Part shown: positions 27,686 through 40,061 of the stretch, piece after piece | Layout of the letters: each line of letters begins with the position of its first letter | Numbering within the stretch: position 1 is the first letter of the stretch | Source of the DNA: Spisula solida | Lineage: Eukaryota; Mollusca; Bivalvia; Venerida; Mactridae | DNA: 64,000 bases | Direction: 5' to 3' | Assembly: GCA_947247005.1 (NCBI GenBank) | Contig: OX365950.1 | Span: forward strand, 49,266,761 to 49,330,760 | Notes under the pieces: generated by a model | Databases searched by the model: none | Seen by the model: only the letters and a program-made list of their open reading frames with translations | Told to the model about the DNA's origin: nothing | Made by a program: the position numbers and the translations under genes

Positions 27686-27788
27686 ACATAATATTAAGTC
27701 GGACAGGGAAGGCAGCACTCATCTTAATTAACCAGCCGAGCACAAAAAACATAACCACATACAATGCCCAACACACAACCGAACAAGA
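27686..27788 (-). repeat. Tail-repeat family copy (copy 1)
   Basis: Reverse complement: AATATTAAGTCGGACAGGG, AACCAGCCGAGCAC and CAATGCCCAACACACAACC. No obvious equivalent in copy 2. Confidence 0.8.
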
Positions 27789-27977
27789 AAATGATTCCTT
27801 ACACTTACAGTTGATGCCAAGAGCCGATCAATGTATCGCAGCGATACAATTGAACATTTGTTGACGGTTTGTGTACATGTAGTGTATGGTGTATATACTG
27901 GTATTGACGTGCAAGATATAAATACCATGGCAAGCATTCTATTGACAATTTTTGTACATTTATTGTACGGTGTTAAA

Positions 27978-28155
27978 CGATAATATTAATTCAAACCGGG
28001 AAGGCAGCTCCACTCAACTTAACTAGCCGAGCAAAGAAGACATAACAACAAACACCACACAACCGAACGAGATGATAATCTACCCAAACTCACAGCTGTC
28101 AAAGAGCTGATTGCACTTGTTTCAACAATCAAAAAGCTGAATGCCCAAGATGAAT
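27978..28155 (-). repeat. Tail-repeat family copy (copy 1)
   Basis: GATAATATTAATTCAAACCG to CAGCTGTCAAAGAGCTGATT and GCTGAATGCCC. Shared with 37229-37427, so older than duplication 2. Confidence 0.82.
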
Positions 28156-28390
28156 GACCTTGTACGAGTGGCGTGCAATACAAGATAGCCCGTCGACAGT
28201 TTGATTTTGAATATGTATTGTACGGTCTTAAGATGTGTATGGTTCTTAATTCGTTCTGCTGACTTGTATTGACGTGCTACACCATACCGTTTCAATAGCC
28301 TACTGACAATTTCAAGGTCAAAGTATCAGTATGTTATTGATTATATACAAATTCCAGTTCTTGCCTAATCCTTAGTTGGCATTAAACATG

Positions 28391-28650
28391 TTGAAACTGG
28401 GGCGTTTAGCTTTTGTATTGCTGAAACTAGGTCATTCAGCTGTTTTATTGTTGGAACTGGGTCATTCAGCTTTGGCATTCAGCTTTATGGTAGCTGAAAC
28501 TAGTTCATTCAGCTTTTTGACAGCCTGAACTTGTTCGGATCTTTTACTTGTTTGGCTGGACAGTGTGGCTTGCGTGTGTTTTGTGTTTGTGTGTGCTCGG
28601 TTGTTTCAGTTGAGTGCTGCCTCCCCTGTCTGGCTTAATATTGTCTTTAT
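28391..28650 (+). repeat. Tail-repeat family copy with several CATTCAGCT units
   Basis: Four GCTGAAACT..GTCATTCAGCT-type units, then TGCTCGGTTGTTTCAGTTG and GCTGCCTCCCCTGTCTGGC, ending AATATTGTCTTT. In copy 2 only the first units remain (37646-37708). Confidence 0.85.
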
Positions 28651-28840
28651 ACTATTTACTGTTATTCTTAAACGTGACTTTTTGACACGTGGAACTCAAA
28701 TTTGCATCGATTTTCATTCAGTACATTTAATGTAGTTGCATTTTCTCGTTGTGTAAAAATCCTTTATACACCTCATGGGGTATACTATTTTTAGTTTTGC
28801 GTTAACATTTAAGGACTTTTTCGACACCTGATATTAGGAC

Positions 28841-28987
28841 TTGCAGTGGTTTATTTCCATTTTCCCTTTCCGCTTTGTGTCAGACATTGTGACGTATGCA
28901 TGTGGTCTGTCCTGTTTTTTCGGTTTTGTATGTTCCTTTTTGTACCTTTCGTGTTCGGCGCTGCCTCCCCTGTCCACTTTTATTATA
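28841..28987 (+). repeat. Tail-repeat family, strongly diverged
   Basis: ACATTGTGACGTATG, TTCGTGTTCGGCGCTGCC and TCCCCTGTCCAC, then TTTTATTAT. The two overlapping 65-67-codon frames here are by-products. Confidence 0.55.
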
Positions 28988-31900
28988 TGTATGGGATTGT
29001 GCGTATTAGTGTTCTCCCTACTTTCGATGTGGTGTTAATATACATATAATATATTTATTCACCCCTCCAGAACAAGGATGCCAATGAGACATACAAATGC
29101 TTTAATCTTATCCAACAATTTATTTATTTACAAGTACTTTGTCAAAATACACGTTATTTCAAAGCCCCACATCAATAATCTCAAATGGATTCTAAACTAC
29201 CCTTTAGATGTATTGTTATTACTTAAGCTTCTCCTTTGATAACGTCTTAATTTGCTACGGTGTGTTACTCACCAAATTGCATATCGGATCACACAATGTC
29301 ACGAACGTTTTGTTGGTTTAGAGACTTCATTTCGTTTCATTTACACTTTTTGCGTGAGAAAATCAAAATAATACACATTTAGAAGCAAAAAAATATTTCG
29401 TTGATTCCATAACAGAGTTATTGCATGGCCGAGAGCAATTCCATTTCCGCCCGCCAAACTGATTTACGTCTTTTGAGATTTGTTTTTGTTTTTTAACACA
29501 TTTGGCTTCCTATTTTAGATCGGATAAACGGTAATATAATTCCAGCAAAACGAACTACACCAACGCATCAAACTCAGAGACAATTAAAACTAGGTGCCTT
29601 TTATTTGTAAATAATATTAATATTTAATTCATAAATATCAAGCAACATTAATGATTGCATGGTGAAAGGCTTCCTCGAAAATGGCTTTGATAAGCAATAA
29701 CCCACCGATAGCTGTAGTTGTATGGTTTGACTCTGTATAAAACAAATAGATACGAAAAAGGATAATAACTGTGTAAGATAAAGGAAACACGAATTGAAAA
29801 CATGGTCCATCCTTTATTGAACATACATGCATTAGTTTAATAACAATGTAGTTAACTGCAAGGTTAGATAGTGTAAACATTGACCTCCGTGTATTATTAC
29901 TTACCACTCCAAGACTGGACCGTTGGTTCCAGTAAGATAAGTATTTTTATTTGTGTTTTATTGAAACTTTTAATAACAACTTAATCTCTTTTCTTCGTTT
30001 CTGGTCCCCGACATCTACCTTTTCCATTTTCTTATAATGTACTGTTTCTTCCATTGTTTAATCCTTAGCATTATTTTTGAAGATAGATTTCGAGATTGGT
30101 GGTCGACCTTGTCTGCAGGATCTTACTCTGGTTATGTTTTACCGACTGATGCAGCATTCACATCCTATTTCAGATCGGATGAACAGTAATATAAGTCCAG
30201 CAAAATAAACAACACCAGCGCAACAAACCCAAAGACATTTCAAACTTCATTGTACAATTTAATAATTCATAATTACCCCCCCGCCCTTTATGGTTAATTG
30301 TTCATGGATTCAAATTGCGCAATTTATGCCATGCATTTCGGGGTGAGCATATAGGCTAGCTTGATATATGCTTTGGTGGGTGATATGGGTGACCAGTATG
30401 TTCTAAGAGTCTTGTGTGGGTGGCTAGGCTCTGCCGCTGGTTCTATGTGACTATCGATTGTCAATGTGCTACATAATTTTATATGTATATAGACATTTAC
30501 AAATAGACTATACGCTTGGGACTTTAACAGTATATTTATACAGGTAGTCTTTAAGAAGAAAACTAAATCAGCGGAAACAATAATTTCTTTCAAATGAATT
30601 GTTGCTAATGGACACAAGGGCAATTAAGGAGCGCACAAGGGATGCATTAACGAGTTCTCTATCATTAGTCGCTAAAGGTGTTTGCAATTTATCCGAAATA
30701 AAGCAAGTGTATTTGCCATTAATTTTCCCGGTGCATTTTAAATGTTACAAAGTAACTATTGTTTCTTTAAAAGCAAGGAATGTTTAGAATGTTAAGCAAT
30801 TTTCACTTGTGTGAATAGGAACTCGTAGTCATTTAATGGAATTAGCATTATTAAATTGTTTCTAATCCCTATGGTCAATTGATTTTACCAACCAGCGTCA
30901 CGGAAACCAAACAATGACATTTTAAAGGGTAACACATGAACGACCACATACCCCAAACGGTTGATGCCTTCAATGATTTTCGGGCTGATAAACCGACAAG
31001 TCGAAAAAAGTAAACTAAAACTTCGGCAAATGTACAGAAAACAACAATTACTGAGAAATGTCGTTGGATATTACGTAACATTTAAAGTCATTCAGTGTTG
31101 TTTGATTAATTGACTGATACATACAAATACATTTGTACTTAATTGGGATATAATCCCATTATTCACAAGACAATGTTAGTTCGGTCAGATCCAAGAGAAA
31201 TAAAACACTGAAATTTAGAAGGGTTTATAGACAATTTATCCTTTGTAAAGTGATTCGTGCCATTCACAAACTGAGCTACCGCATGGCATGGAAACCGAAA
31301 TGAAGAAGTGATGTCCAAACGGAGTTGGTTTGTGTTTCATTCTTTTGCATCGTCAACAATTGCAATATGAAAATGGTAGTGTGGTGAAATATTAAACGAA
31401 ACGCTGACAAAAAGACATGGAAATTAATTAAATAAACGACTTTGTTATTGTGTGATTAATGGTGATGTATTGGAAATTTAAGCCGCTTAATGAGACTAGT
31501 ACAATGTATGGATAAATATCATAACAAAACAACATAGTCAACAGAGACAATTTGTCTGGTATGATTGTTCGGCGGGATTTGTTAGTGGCCCTCGTATTTC
31601 GAAGACAATCTCTGCCTTTCCATTTACATTCCGTTGCATTTTTGTATCGCTTTTACTGACCCGAAGTCATTTTCCAAACTCAATATAATTGTAATTGCAT
31701 CCTCCTAAATTCGGCAATCAAGTTAATGTATTATTATCCATTTGAGAAATGATTGTTACCGTTCAATACTGTCCTGAATAAACGAAATCGTTGCGTAATG
31801 CATTTCGCAGCACGGGCAATGAAACCACTTGTGAGAAAGAATAATTTATTATCTTTAAACAGTTTGGCATTTTCCTTAATTGAATGTATTAGGATGCCGT

Positions 31901-34900
31901 GTTACCATTTCTGGTAGTCATTAACATGGCGCCCTGATGTACAGATTAAAGGACATTTAAAACAGTGTAACTGGCGTTAAGTACACATTATTTTCAAAGT
32001 GTACTTAGACTAACATTTCAAACAGATTTGCAATCATCTTTGGTATATTTTTGAAATGATCATTCGATGACTAGTATAAAGATTTCGTAAATTTTCAATT
32101 TTCTAATAAGAACTGACTATACGAGTAAGTTCTAATAACACTCATTAAAGTTTCGTCTGATTTTTTAGGCTATTACGTGTCTACTATCAACATTATACAA
32201 ACAGTTTCAGCATGATTGTGAGGTAAAGAAGAAAAAAGGAGTCACAGAACTTCACAAGACGGTCATTCATAAATACAAGTCGTAAACTTATCTAATACTA
32301 GGTACTAAGTATTTATTTAGGTACTTAATAAAAACATTTGGACAGCGCCAATATAATATATTACTCAAACTTTGCTAAATGTCAAGAAATCAATGCGTAT
32401 ATCCGTCTTACGTTACATAAACAGAACTGATTAAAAAAACGTTGCGCAAATATTTAAATATCATCTTATCTCCTGCAAAATGTCGAATAATTCATGTGAT
32501 GCATTTGAGATTCATTGACATTATGTTGTCTGTTTCCACGTAACTGATAAGCCCTATTTACAGAAACCAAAGTTGCAAGAATAACACGGCACTTATTGTC
32601 TCTTTTTTATTCCCATATTGCGTAAGACCAAACCTGCAAAAAAAATTCTCATACAGTTATCATATAGGCTTAAATGCCCCCAAACAATTTAGGAAAGCTG
32701 GACTTATAAGCACTTAAAAACATCAAATTTGGAAGCAATTTTAATTCATTCAAAATGTTGCCGATGAAACAATGCGTGTCTGAAAATTCCATCAGTCTAT
32801 CTTAATCAATTTTGCAAAATATTCACAAGGGAATATTGTTGACCCTTATCTTATTTTGAGTAGTTAACATGTTGTCAATGCAAAATGAAATATGTGAATC
32901 GTAATCCAGTGAAAAGTTAATCGTAACGTTATCGACGGAAAATCTCCTACCACAAGTGTAGATAATTATGGTCGTATCCAAATGTCATAGAACAGTATAG
33001 CTTGCCCTATTCGTTAATCGAAACCATGTCCACTGGGTGATTATAGACAAGCCCCAACCGACTGCAATAACCAGGATGTATACTTTATCATTAACTAACG
33101 TTTAGTTCCTTACTATAATTGGTGCTTTAGCTGGCCGAAGCATACATGAACATCGGCTAAACGAATGTTTTACTGTAAACAATTTTAAAGTTGTTTACAT
33201 CTCATTACATCAAAACATAACAATGAGTGCACCCCAGAGTAATACAAGTCGGAATCCCGTATGAAAACATCTCAGACAAGTATAATGGAGAAATGTACGA
33301 ACGTACAAATAACGTTCATGCAATTTATTTAATGTCCTTTTGTCGTATACAAACAATATAATTCATTCGATATACGGACAAAATCTACGTAATGTGCAGT
33401 TGAAATCAGTGTTCAGGATAATTTAGTTGCAGCTATTGTAGCTACAATGAGAAATAAAACTAACAACAGAGCCATAATAGAATTACTTAAGAATAGAATA
33501 ATGGATAGTTACGGACATAATGTTAGCTTTGATTGAAAAATATCGCTGAGATGTATCTGTGTTTATGAAAGGGTACGTGGGATGTTCAAAAATGACTTAG
33601 ACTTTTACTCTGGAGTTTACATTAGTAATAGTACAAAAATAATAAATACACCATCATAATTCGGAATATCTCTGCAATCAGTACACTAAATTAGATATAT
33701 CTGTAACTTGTCTGTCATAAATTATAGCTCCTCAAAAAAGTCATTACCACGCACCCGTGGCAACACGAACGACGTCAGTGACGTTACAATGTCGGTGTCG
33801 ATGAAATAACCTCAACGATCACCTCACTAAGTCTAGAATATAACAATTGACACCAACTGCACTTCTCAAATTACGTATAAATGTCTTGGAAATGTTGTTC
33901 GCAATTCCATTACATCAACACGAATTAATTTTAATTATTTGCTTTAACGTATTTAGTGTTATTGCGTTGGTGTCTCTGAACTGTTACAGTGGATTTATAT
34001 ACATAGCGTGTATGCTTTTGAAGTAAGCTGAGTTATCAAAATTGAGTACAATGCCAAGTCACACTGAAAGCTTGAAACTATTGTACCTAAATGTATGTTC
34101 TCGTTTTCGTGCAAAACACAACAGTTTTGTCCTATTGAATTATATGTTGTGGACTAGTCAATGAGTAATTTCATTACTTTCTCTGGCATATACCAGGGGG
34201 TAGTCTTAAGCACCCTCAGATTCTATGTATATGTGGATGCCTTTCGTGTCTTGTAAAAGAGGCGTATAATTAATTTGGAAATCTTAATAAGAATAGGCAT
34301 GGTAAAAACTATTTCCTTAGATGAGCAATTACACTGCTTACGTTGCCTTAACTGTTTAATGAAGTACGTCGTATAGCGGCGATATGTGTCAGACGCCAAA
34401 CAGCTAATCCCTGTATAACATGGATACCGAGATATAAATACTTCTACACAAACGTGGATAATCTAAAGCAATTGGTCCGCATGTTGTTTTAGAATGGAAC
34501 AAACATGAAATTCCTTATCCCACTTAAGTGAAGTTGTTCATATTTCTCACAGACACAGATTAATAAACAGAAGGAATATTTGTTCTGCGTTTTAATTTAA
34601 GATAACCCTTAAACTCCCACAATTTATCATGTTTTCTCCTTTTTTGTCTTCATTACTAAACCCGTATGGAATTGTTGGTCTTATATAGCCTGTATCAGTG
34701 ACTGTTTCTGAAATCGCTTCGCATTTGACCCAGGAATAAATATTACACATCAACGGAATGATAAATGGTTAAACAAATTACTTAAAAACGTAATATTACA
34801 ATGGATTGCAATGTATTAACGCAATTTTGGTTATTCTTAGGGGAATTATTGGTAATATAGACATTTTTATAGATTTACATATTTTTGAGACAGTTAACAT

Positions 34901-35184
34901 TGATAAAGGCTATGTACTTGTGGATCCCTGGATAATGGTATATTTCAATCTGTTTACCAGATCTTTACGTCCTGATGAATCTGCAAATGGAACAGATATT
35001 GTGCTATATGGCCTAAAGCTTCTTGAAAGACATTTGACCTTTTATGATATATATATCTCCTTTTCGAGAATATAAATCGACTATCGACCTTAGCATTAGC
35101 ATAATTTAATAGCTGATATGTTGTCTATATTTATGATCCCGATTATAAATAAACTTTATAAATATTGACAATTGTTTTTATGTA

Positions 35185-35560
35185 TGTGGGTTGCGGTGGC
35201 CTAGAGGTAGAACGCGCGCTTTGGGATCAAGAGTTTCAGGGTTCAACACCCGTCTTGACCACTGCTTGATTTCTCTGAGCAAGAATAACCCACATGCTCC
35301 ACTCGACCAAGGTGTAAATTGAAACATGTAAGAGCTGTGTGTGGACATGTTCGATTGTCCTTGGCACCGCAGATCGATGTTGGCGGTACACTTTTTATGT
35401 AGTAACTTTAAGAAGTTAAATTTGGCATGATTGTCTAATACAATCACACAGACGGTTTTATCAAGATGTAAACACACATAGATACGTGGTAAAAGTGCGC
35501 CATGGAGCCTTATTAAAGTTACCATAGTAACCCAGCCGCCACATAGTCAGCAAAAGGAGA
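35185..35560 (+). mobile_element. tRNA-derived SINE
   Basis: Polymerase III box A (TGGCCTAGAGG, 35197-35207) and box B (GGTTCAACACC, 35240-35250) are spaced as in a tRNA. They are followed by about 300 bp of non-tRNA body and an A-rich stretch (35575-35600). It sits exactly between the two copies of the large duplication. The 115-codon minus frame across it (35178-35525) is a by-product. The exact ends are uncertain. Confidence 0.7.
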
Positions 35561-37228
35561 TATGCGATTTAAATTTGAAAAAAAATTTTTAAAAAAAATG
35601 TTTGAAAGAATGTGTGATTTTTATGAAAATCAGTAAAAATATTAAATAAATGATAGGCCTAGTGCATAAACATTTTTGGTAACCCCTCGTATATCAATGT
35701 GTCAGCAATATGTGTGTAATGACGGGCATGACAATTCAGCTTTCACTGACCCTGATTTGACAAGAGCACATATACAAGGTTTCTAGAAATGTTTAACACA
35801 GTAGACTGGATGGTATCCATACAAATGCATGCAGACGATGGCCTTTGATATAGCAATTACTATTACCATGTGATTACAAAATAAATTCATTAGGACAGGT
35901 AATCGATCTCCTGATTTCTTATCATGTTTATCACAATTTTCAAACATGTCAATATGCACAACATGACGTCGAACAGAGAACTTTATGATGGCTGATTGAT
36001 TTCATTTAGTGGGCTGTCGGCAGAACGAATGGTCAAAGACACGAAGACCTAAAGGTCACGCTCATTTGTAGTAAGTGCGCCTTTGAGTGATGAAGTACGA
36101 CAACACAAACTTTTAATACCCACCAGATTAAGAAGTGATTAATACGAACATTCGTATGTTCGCCCATGTATGTTCGTTTTCAGTATGTCTTGTCTTCATG
36201 TCAGTCTAAAACACGACATGCCGGGTCCAACCTTTTATTGTTGTATCTTCGGTACATCGAATAATGATTCGTATTCACTTGACAAGTTTGTACATATTGT
36301 ATATTGCATTGTAGTATATTTACATAATTGTAAATTGTCTTTTGCCTGGATGTTCAATTGGATGCTATCATTGACACGTAAGCAGTTATTGAACATTAAT
36401 CAATTGTCTAGCTACAACTTGAATCAAGTTCTAAATATCTTCTCATAATTGCTTAACCAAATTGTAATCTCTGATAATTTGAACGTCTTATTTGTCTCGC
36501 AGAAAAACACACAATTGGCTTTAATGAATACCTGGGGCAGTTGCCATCTAAACGAAATCTAAAATTCATATATGAATCCTCACCCAGTTGGTGGGATTCG
36601 AATGTTTGGGGTTCTTATCCAACCCACCGGCTAAGGGTTCATATACAAATTGTAATCACAGATATGTTAGTTAAAGAACCATCATTATTACTATAAGTAA
36701 TAGAATGGATTTTTATAGATAAATCTAAACGTTTGTGATAGGTATGCACAGACTTTACAAAGTGTTCCTTCGGTAATTATTGTATCTCTCTGATAAATAA
36801 TATGGACTAGACATCATTTATTAAATTGTTCCTAGAACATTTCAGTTCCAGTGCTTCTGGACGCAGTGTTCTAGTGCCAATATCTCATTCTATATCACCA
36901 CCTAAAGAGTGAAGGGACAAAACTATTATGATACTTTATGGATACAATACATCAGGAAAAATATAATCCATTGCACAAAAGAACTCCTCGCTTATCACAA
37001 CTTTCGCCAGAATTGGATCCTATTGACAAAACGACGGAGAGAAAATTAAAAGAAATACTTACATTTGATGCCAAGAGCCGATCAATGTATCGCAGCGATA
37101 CAATTGAACATTTGTTGACAGTTTGTGTACATGTAGTATATGGTGTAGATACTTGAATTGACGTGCAAGATATAAATACCATGGCAAGCATTCTATTGAC
37201 AGTTTTTGTACATTTATTGTACGGTATA

Positions 37229-37427
37229 AAAAGATAATATTAAGTCGAACCGGGAAGGCAGCACCACTCAACTTAACTAGCCGAGCACAGAAGACATAAC
37301 AACAAACAAGACACAATGCCCAACGCACAATCGAACGAGATGATAATATACCCAAATTCCAAGCTGTCAATGAGCTGATTGAACTAGTTTCAGCAATTAG
37401 CATGCTGAATGCCCAAGATGAATGACC
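37229..37427 (-). repeat. Tail-repeat family copy (copy 2)
   Basis: Orthologous position to 27978-28155. Confidence 0.82.
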
Positions 37428-37645
37428 TTGTACAAATGGCGTGCAATACAAGATAACCAGTCGACAGTTAGAATTTGAATATGTATTGAACGGTCTTAAG
37501 ATGTGAAGTGTCCTTAATTCATTCAGCTGACTTGTATTGACGTGCAACACCATACCGTTTCAATAGACTACTGACAATTTCGAGGTCAAAGTATCAGTAT
37601 GATCATATTCTTGATCTTGTCCAATCCTAAGTTGGCATTAGACTT

Positions 37646-37708
37646 GTTGAAACTGGGTCATCTGGATGGGGCGTTCAGCTTTTGTATTGCTGAAACTAGG
37701 TCATGAAA
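37646..37708 (+). repeat. Tail-repeat family, remnant (copy 2)
   Basis: Equivalent to the start of 28391-28650. The rest is deleted. Confidence 0.65.
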
Positions 37709-38424
37709 CCTTGACATTCTCCTTTTAAATACGGTTATTTTTCCTTTTTTAGGACTTCTGACATTTAAATATAGTTATTTCCACCGTTTTACTAGATGTA
37801 TTGTTATTTCTTAAAATTCTCCTTTGATACCGCTACGAAGTGTTACTCACCAAATACGCTAGACTCTATTGCATATCGGATCACACAATGTCACGAACGT
37901 TTTGTTGGTTTGGAGACTTCATTTCGTTTCATTTTCACTTTTTGCGTGAGAAAATCAAAATAATACACATTTAGAAGCAAAAAAGTAATTCGTTGATTCC
38001 ATAACAGAGTTATTGCATGGCCGAGAGCAATTCCATTTCCGCCCGCCAAACTGATTTACGTCTTTTGAGATTTGTTTTTGTTTTTTAACACATTTGGCTT
38101 CCTATTTTAGATCGGATGAACGGTAATATAATTCCAGCAAAATGAACTACACCAACGCATCAAAGTCAGAGACACTTAAAACTAGGTGTCATTTATTTGT
38201 AAAAATTCATAGATATTGAGCAACATTAAAGGTTGCAATGTGAAAGGCTTCATCGAAAATGGCTTTGATAAGCAATTACCCATAGATGTTTGTAGTTGTA
38301 GCGTTTAACCCTGTATAATACAAATAAATACGAAAAAGGATAATAATTATGTAAGATAAAGAAAACAAGAATTTTAAATATGGTCCGTCCTTAATTGAAC
38401 GTACAGTATTTTAATTACAATGTA

Positions 38425-39302
38425 ATACCCCAATCACACGAGTGTCGGAATGAGCCGGAATGCCGTAGGAATAGCGATTAGGGGTACATTCTTGTATGTT
38501 CGAAGCTTATTTCATCTGTATTCCGAGTACATTCTGTCTAATAATAATCTATACTGGTCATTTCGAATGTTTTCAAATGATCTAAACCTAAAAGGAATAT
38601 TAATTCAAATATTCCAGATCGCATGCCATCGGAATAGCCGGAATGTCACCAAAATATATTATTTGAGGTGTATTCCTGCGTAATCGAAGTACATTCTTAA
38701 CATATTCCGTCATATTCTGTTTGTATTCGTAGTACATTCCATAAAGTCCGGCCAATTCTTGCGGCCACTTCGAATGTTTTGCGCATGTTCAAAACTATCG
38801 AAATCGATTCGAAGTCGGCGGAAAATCGAACGGCTATCGAAATGTATTCTTCCTACATTCTGATTACATTTTAAATATTCTTACGGCATTCTGACTACAT
38901 TCGAAACATTACTTATAACCACTATACGTACTGCTATTAGACACACCATCCGTGCCAGAGACAGTAGAAGAAGTAATTCTACTGTTGCTGCACGTGCTAA
39001 TCCCATGCAAAACGGTCTGATAAATATGTATACCACAGTGTGAAAACATACACGTGTACGTTCTCCGCTATCATTCCAGACGGATTCGAAGTGAATTCGA
39101 GTTATATTCGAAGTATATTCGAACTGTGTTTGAATTGTATTTGAATCGTATTCGAAGTATTCCAACGGCTTTTTGACAAGGCTACGATAATTTTGGTCAA
39201 TTCGAATTATCATTCGGAATATGTTTCGAATTTTTATTCTTTCTCCATTCCGACTCATTCGGGCCCATTCCGGCTGATTCGAGATTCGTGTGATTGGGGT
39301 AT
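38425..39302. mobile_element. 878-bp inverted-repeat element with TA target duplication
   Basis: Ends are ATACCCCAATCACACGA and TCGTGTGATTGGGGTAT (17-bp inverted repeats), directly flanked by TA on both sides (38423-38424 and 39303-39304). It is absent from the equivalent site of copy 1 (about 29850). The inside is crowded with ATTCGAA, CATTCCG and GGAATG motifs on both strands. The 125-codon minus frame inside it (38881-39258) looks like a by-product of these repeats, not a gene. The TA duplication and ends suit a non-autonomous DNA transposon, superfamily not determined. Confidence 0.85.
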
Positions 39303-39395
39303 TAGTAAATACAATGTTAGATAGCTGTTTAAACTATTTAACCGCCACGTAATGTTACTAACAACCCCAATACTGAACTGTTAGTTCCAGTAAGA

Positions 39396-39638
39396 TTTGA
39401 ACTTGGTCATTCAGCTAGGGCATTCAGCTTTTTGATTGCTTAAACTGGTTCATTCTACTTTCGATAGCTTGTACTTGTATGGATGTTTTACTTGTTTAGT
39501 TCGGCTTTGTGTCTTGTATATGTTTTCTGTGCTCGGTTTGTTCAGTTGGACATTGTTTCATGTATGTTTTTAATATTTTCTGTGCTCGGCTGGTGAAGTT
39601 GAGTGCCGTCTTCCCTGTATGACTTAATATTATGTTTT
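39396..39638 (+). repeat. Tail-repeat family copy, insertion unique to copy 2
   Basis: Contains CATTCAGCTAGGGCATTC, two TTTCTGTGCTCGG units and ATATTATGTTTT. Empty site in copy 1: CCAGTAAGATA/AGTATTTTTATTTG (about 29928-29945). Confidence 0.85.
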
Positions 39639-39835
39639 AGTATTTTAATTTGTGCTTTAGGGACGCTTTTTAAGTACAAGTCAATCTCCTTTGTTCGTTT
39701 CTCGTCAACGTCAACTACATTTTCCAATTTCTTGTAATGTACTTCCAACGTTTGGTCCCTAGCATTATTTATGAAGATATGGTCCACCATATTTCGAGAT
39801 TGGTGGTCGACCCTGTCTGCAAGCTCTTCCTCTGG
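39626..39835 (-). pseudogene. Possible decayed exon, minus strand (copy 2)
   Basis: A minus frame reads ADRVDHQSRNMVDHIFINNA, then VHYKKLENVVDVDEKRTKEI, with a protein-like charge pattern. The equivalent place in copy 1 (about 29960-30150) keeps recognisable residues (VHYKKMEKVDV, KRRKEIK) but has stops and a frame change. It may be an old exon fragment duplicated with the region. No family recognised. Confidence 0.25.
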
Positions 39836-40061
39836 TTATGTTTTACTGACTGATGCGATATTCACCTCCTATTTCAGATCGGATCATCGGATGAACGGTA
39901 ATAAAAGTCCAGCAAAATGAACGACATAAGCGCAACAAACCCAGATACATTTAAAATTTCTATGTAGAATTTAATCGTTCATAATTACCCCCCCACCGTT
40001 ACTACCAGTCTAACCTACACTTTTACCCCCTAAGTCTAGATCTTCTTTTCGCCAGTTGTAA

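Larger units (their letters stand above)
26565..35060. repeat. Tandem duplication 2, copy 1
   Basis: Ordered similarity with 35644-48490, including AAGGTTTCTAGAAATGTT (27127 and 35778), ATGCCAAGAGCCGATCAATG (27814 and 37071), CGCCCGCCAAACTGATTTAC (29449 and 38040) and ATTTGACCCAGGAATAAATA (34724 and 47921). It has its own insertions, e.g. about 26653-27085. Largely non-coding. The interval 31.1-35.1 kb has no ORF I can support. Confidence 0.88.

Noticed and set aside
29638..29907. 89-codon hydrophobic minus-strand ORF
   Set aside because: The duplicate at 38.2-38.4 kb has a stop and many replacements in the same frame. Hydrophobicity alone in AT-rich DNA is weak evidence.
30599..30787. ORF shared with 43614-43898 in duplication 2
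   Set aside because: Differences between copies are mostly amino-acid changing and the frames end at different places. They look like conserved DNA, not a conserved protein.
35178..35525. 115-codon minus-strand ORF
   Set aside because: It covers the tRNA-derived SINE, including the polymerase III promoter boxes.
37059..37553. 164-codon minus-strand ORF
   Set aside because: It runs through a tail-repeat copy whose orthologue in copy 1 does not keep the frame open. No family resemblance.
38881..39258. 125-codon minus-strand ORF
   Set aside because: It lies wholly inside the 878-bp inverted-repeat element and reflects its ATTCGAA-type repeats.
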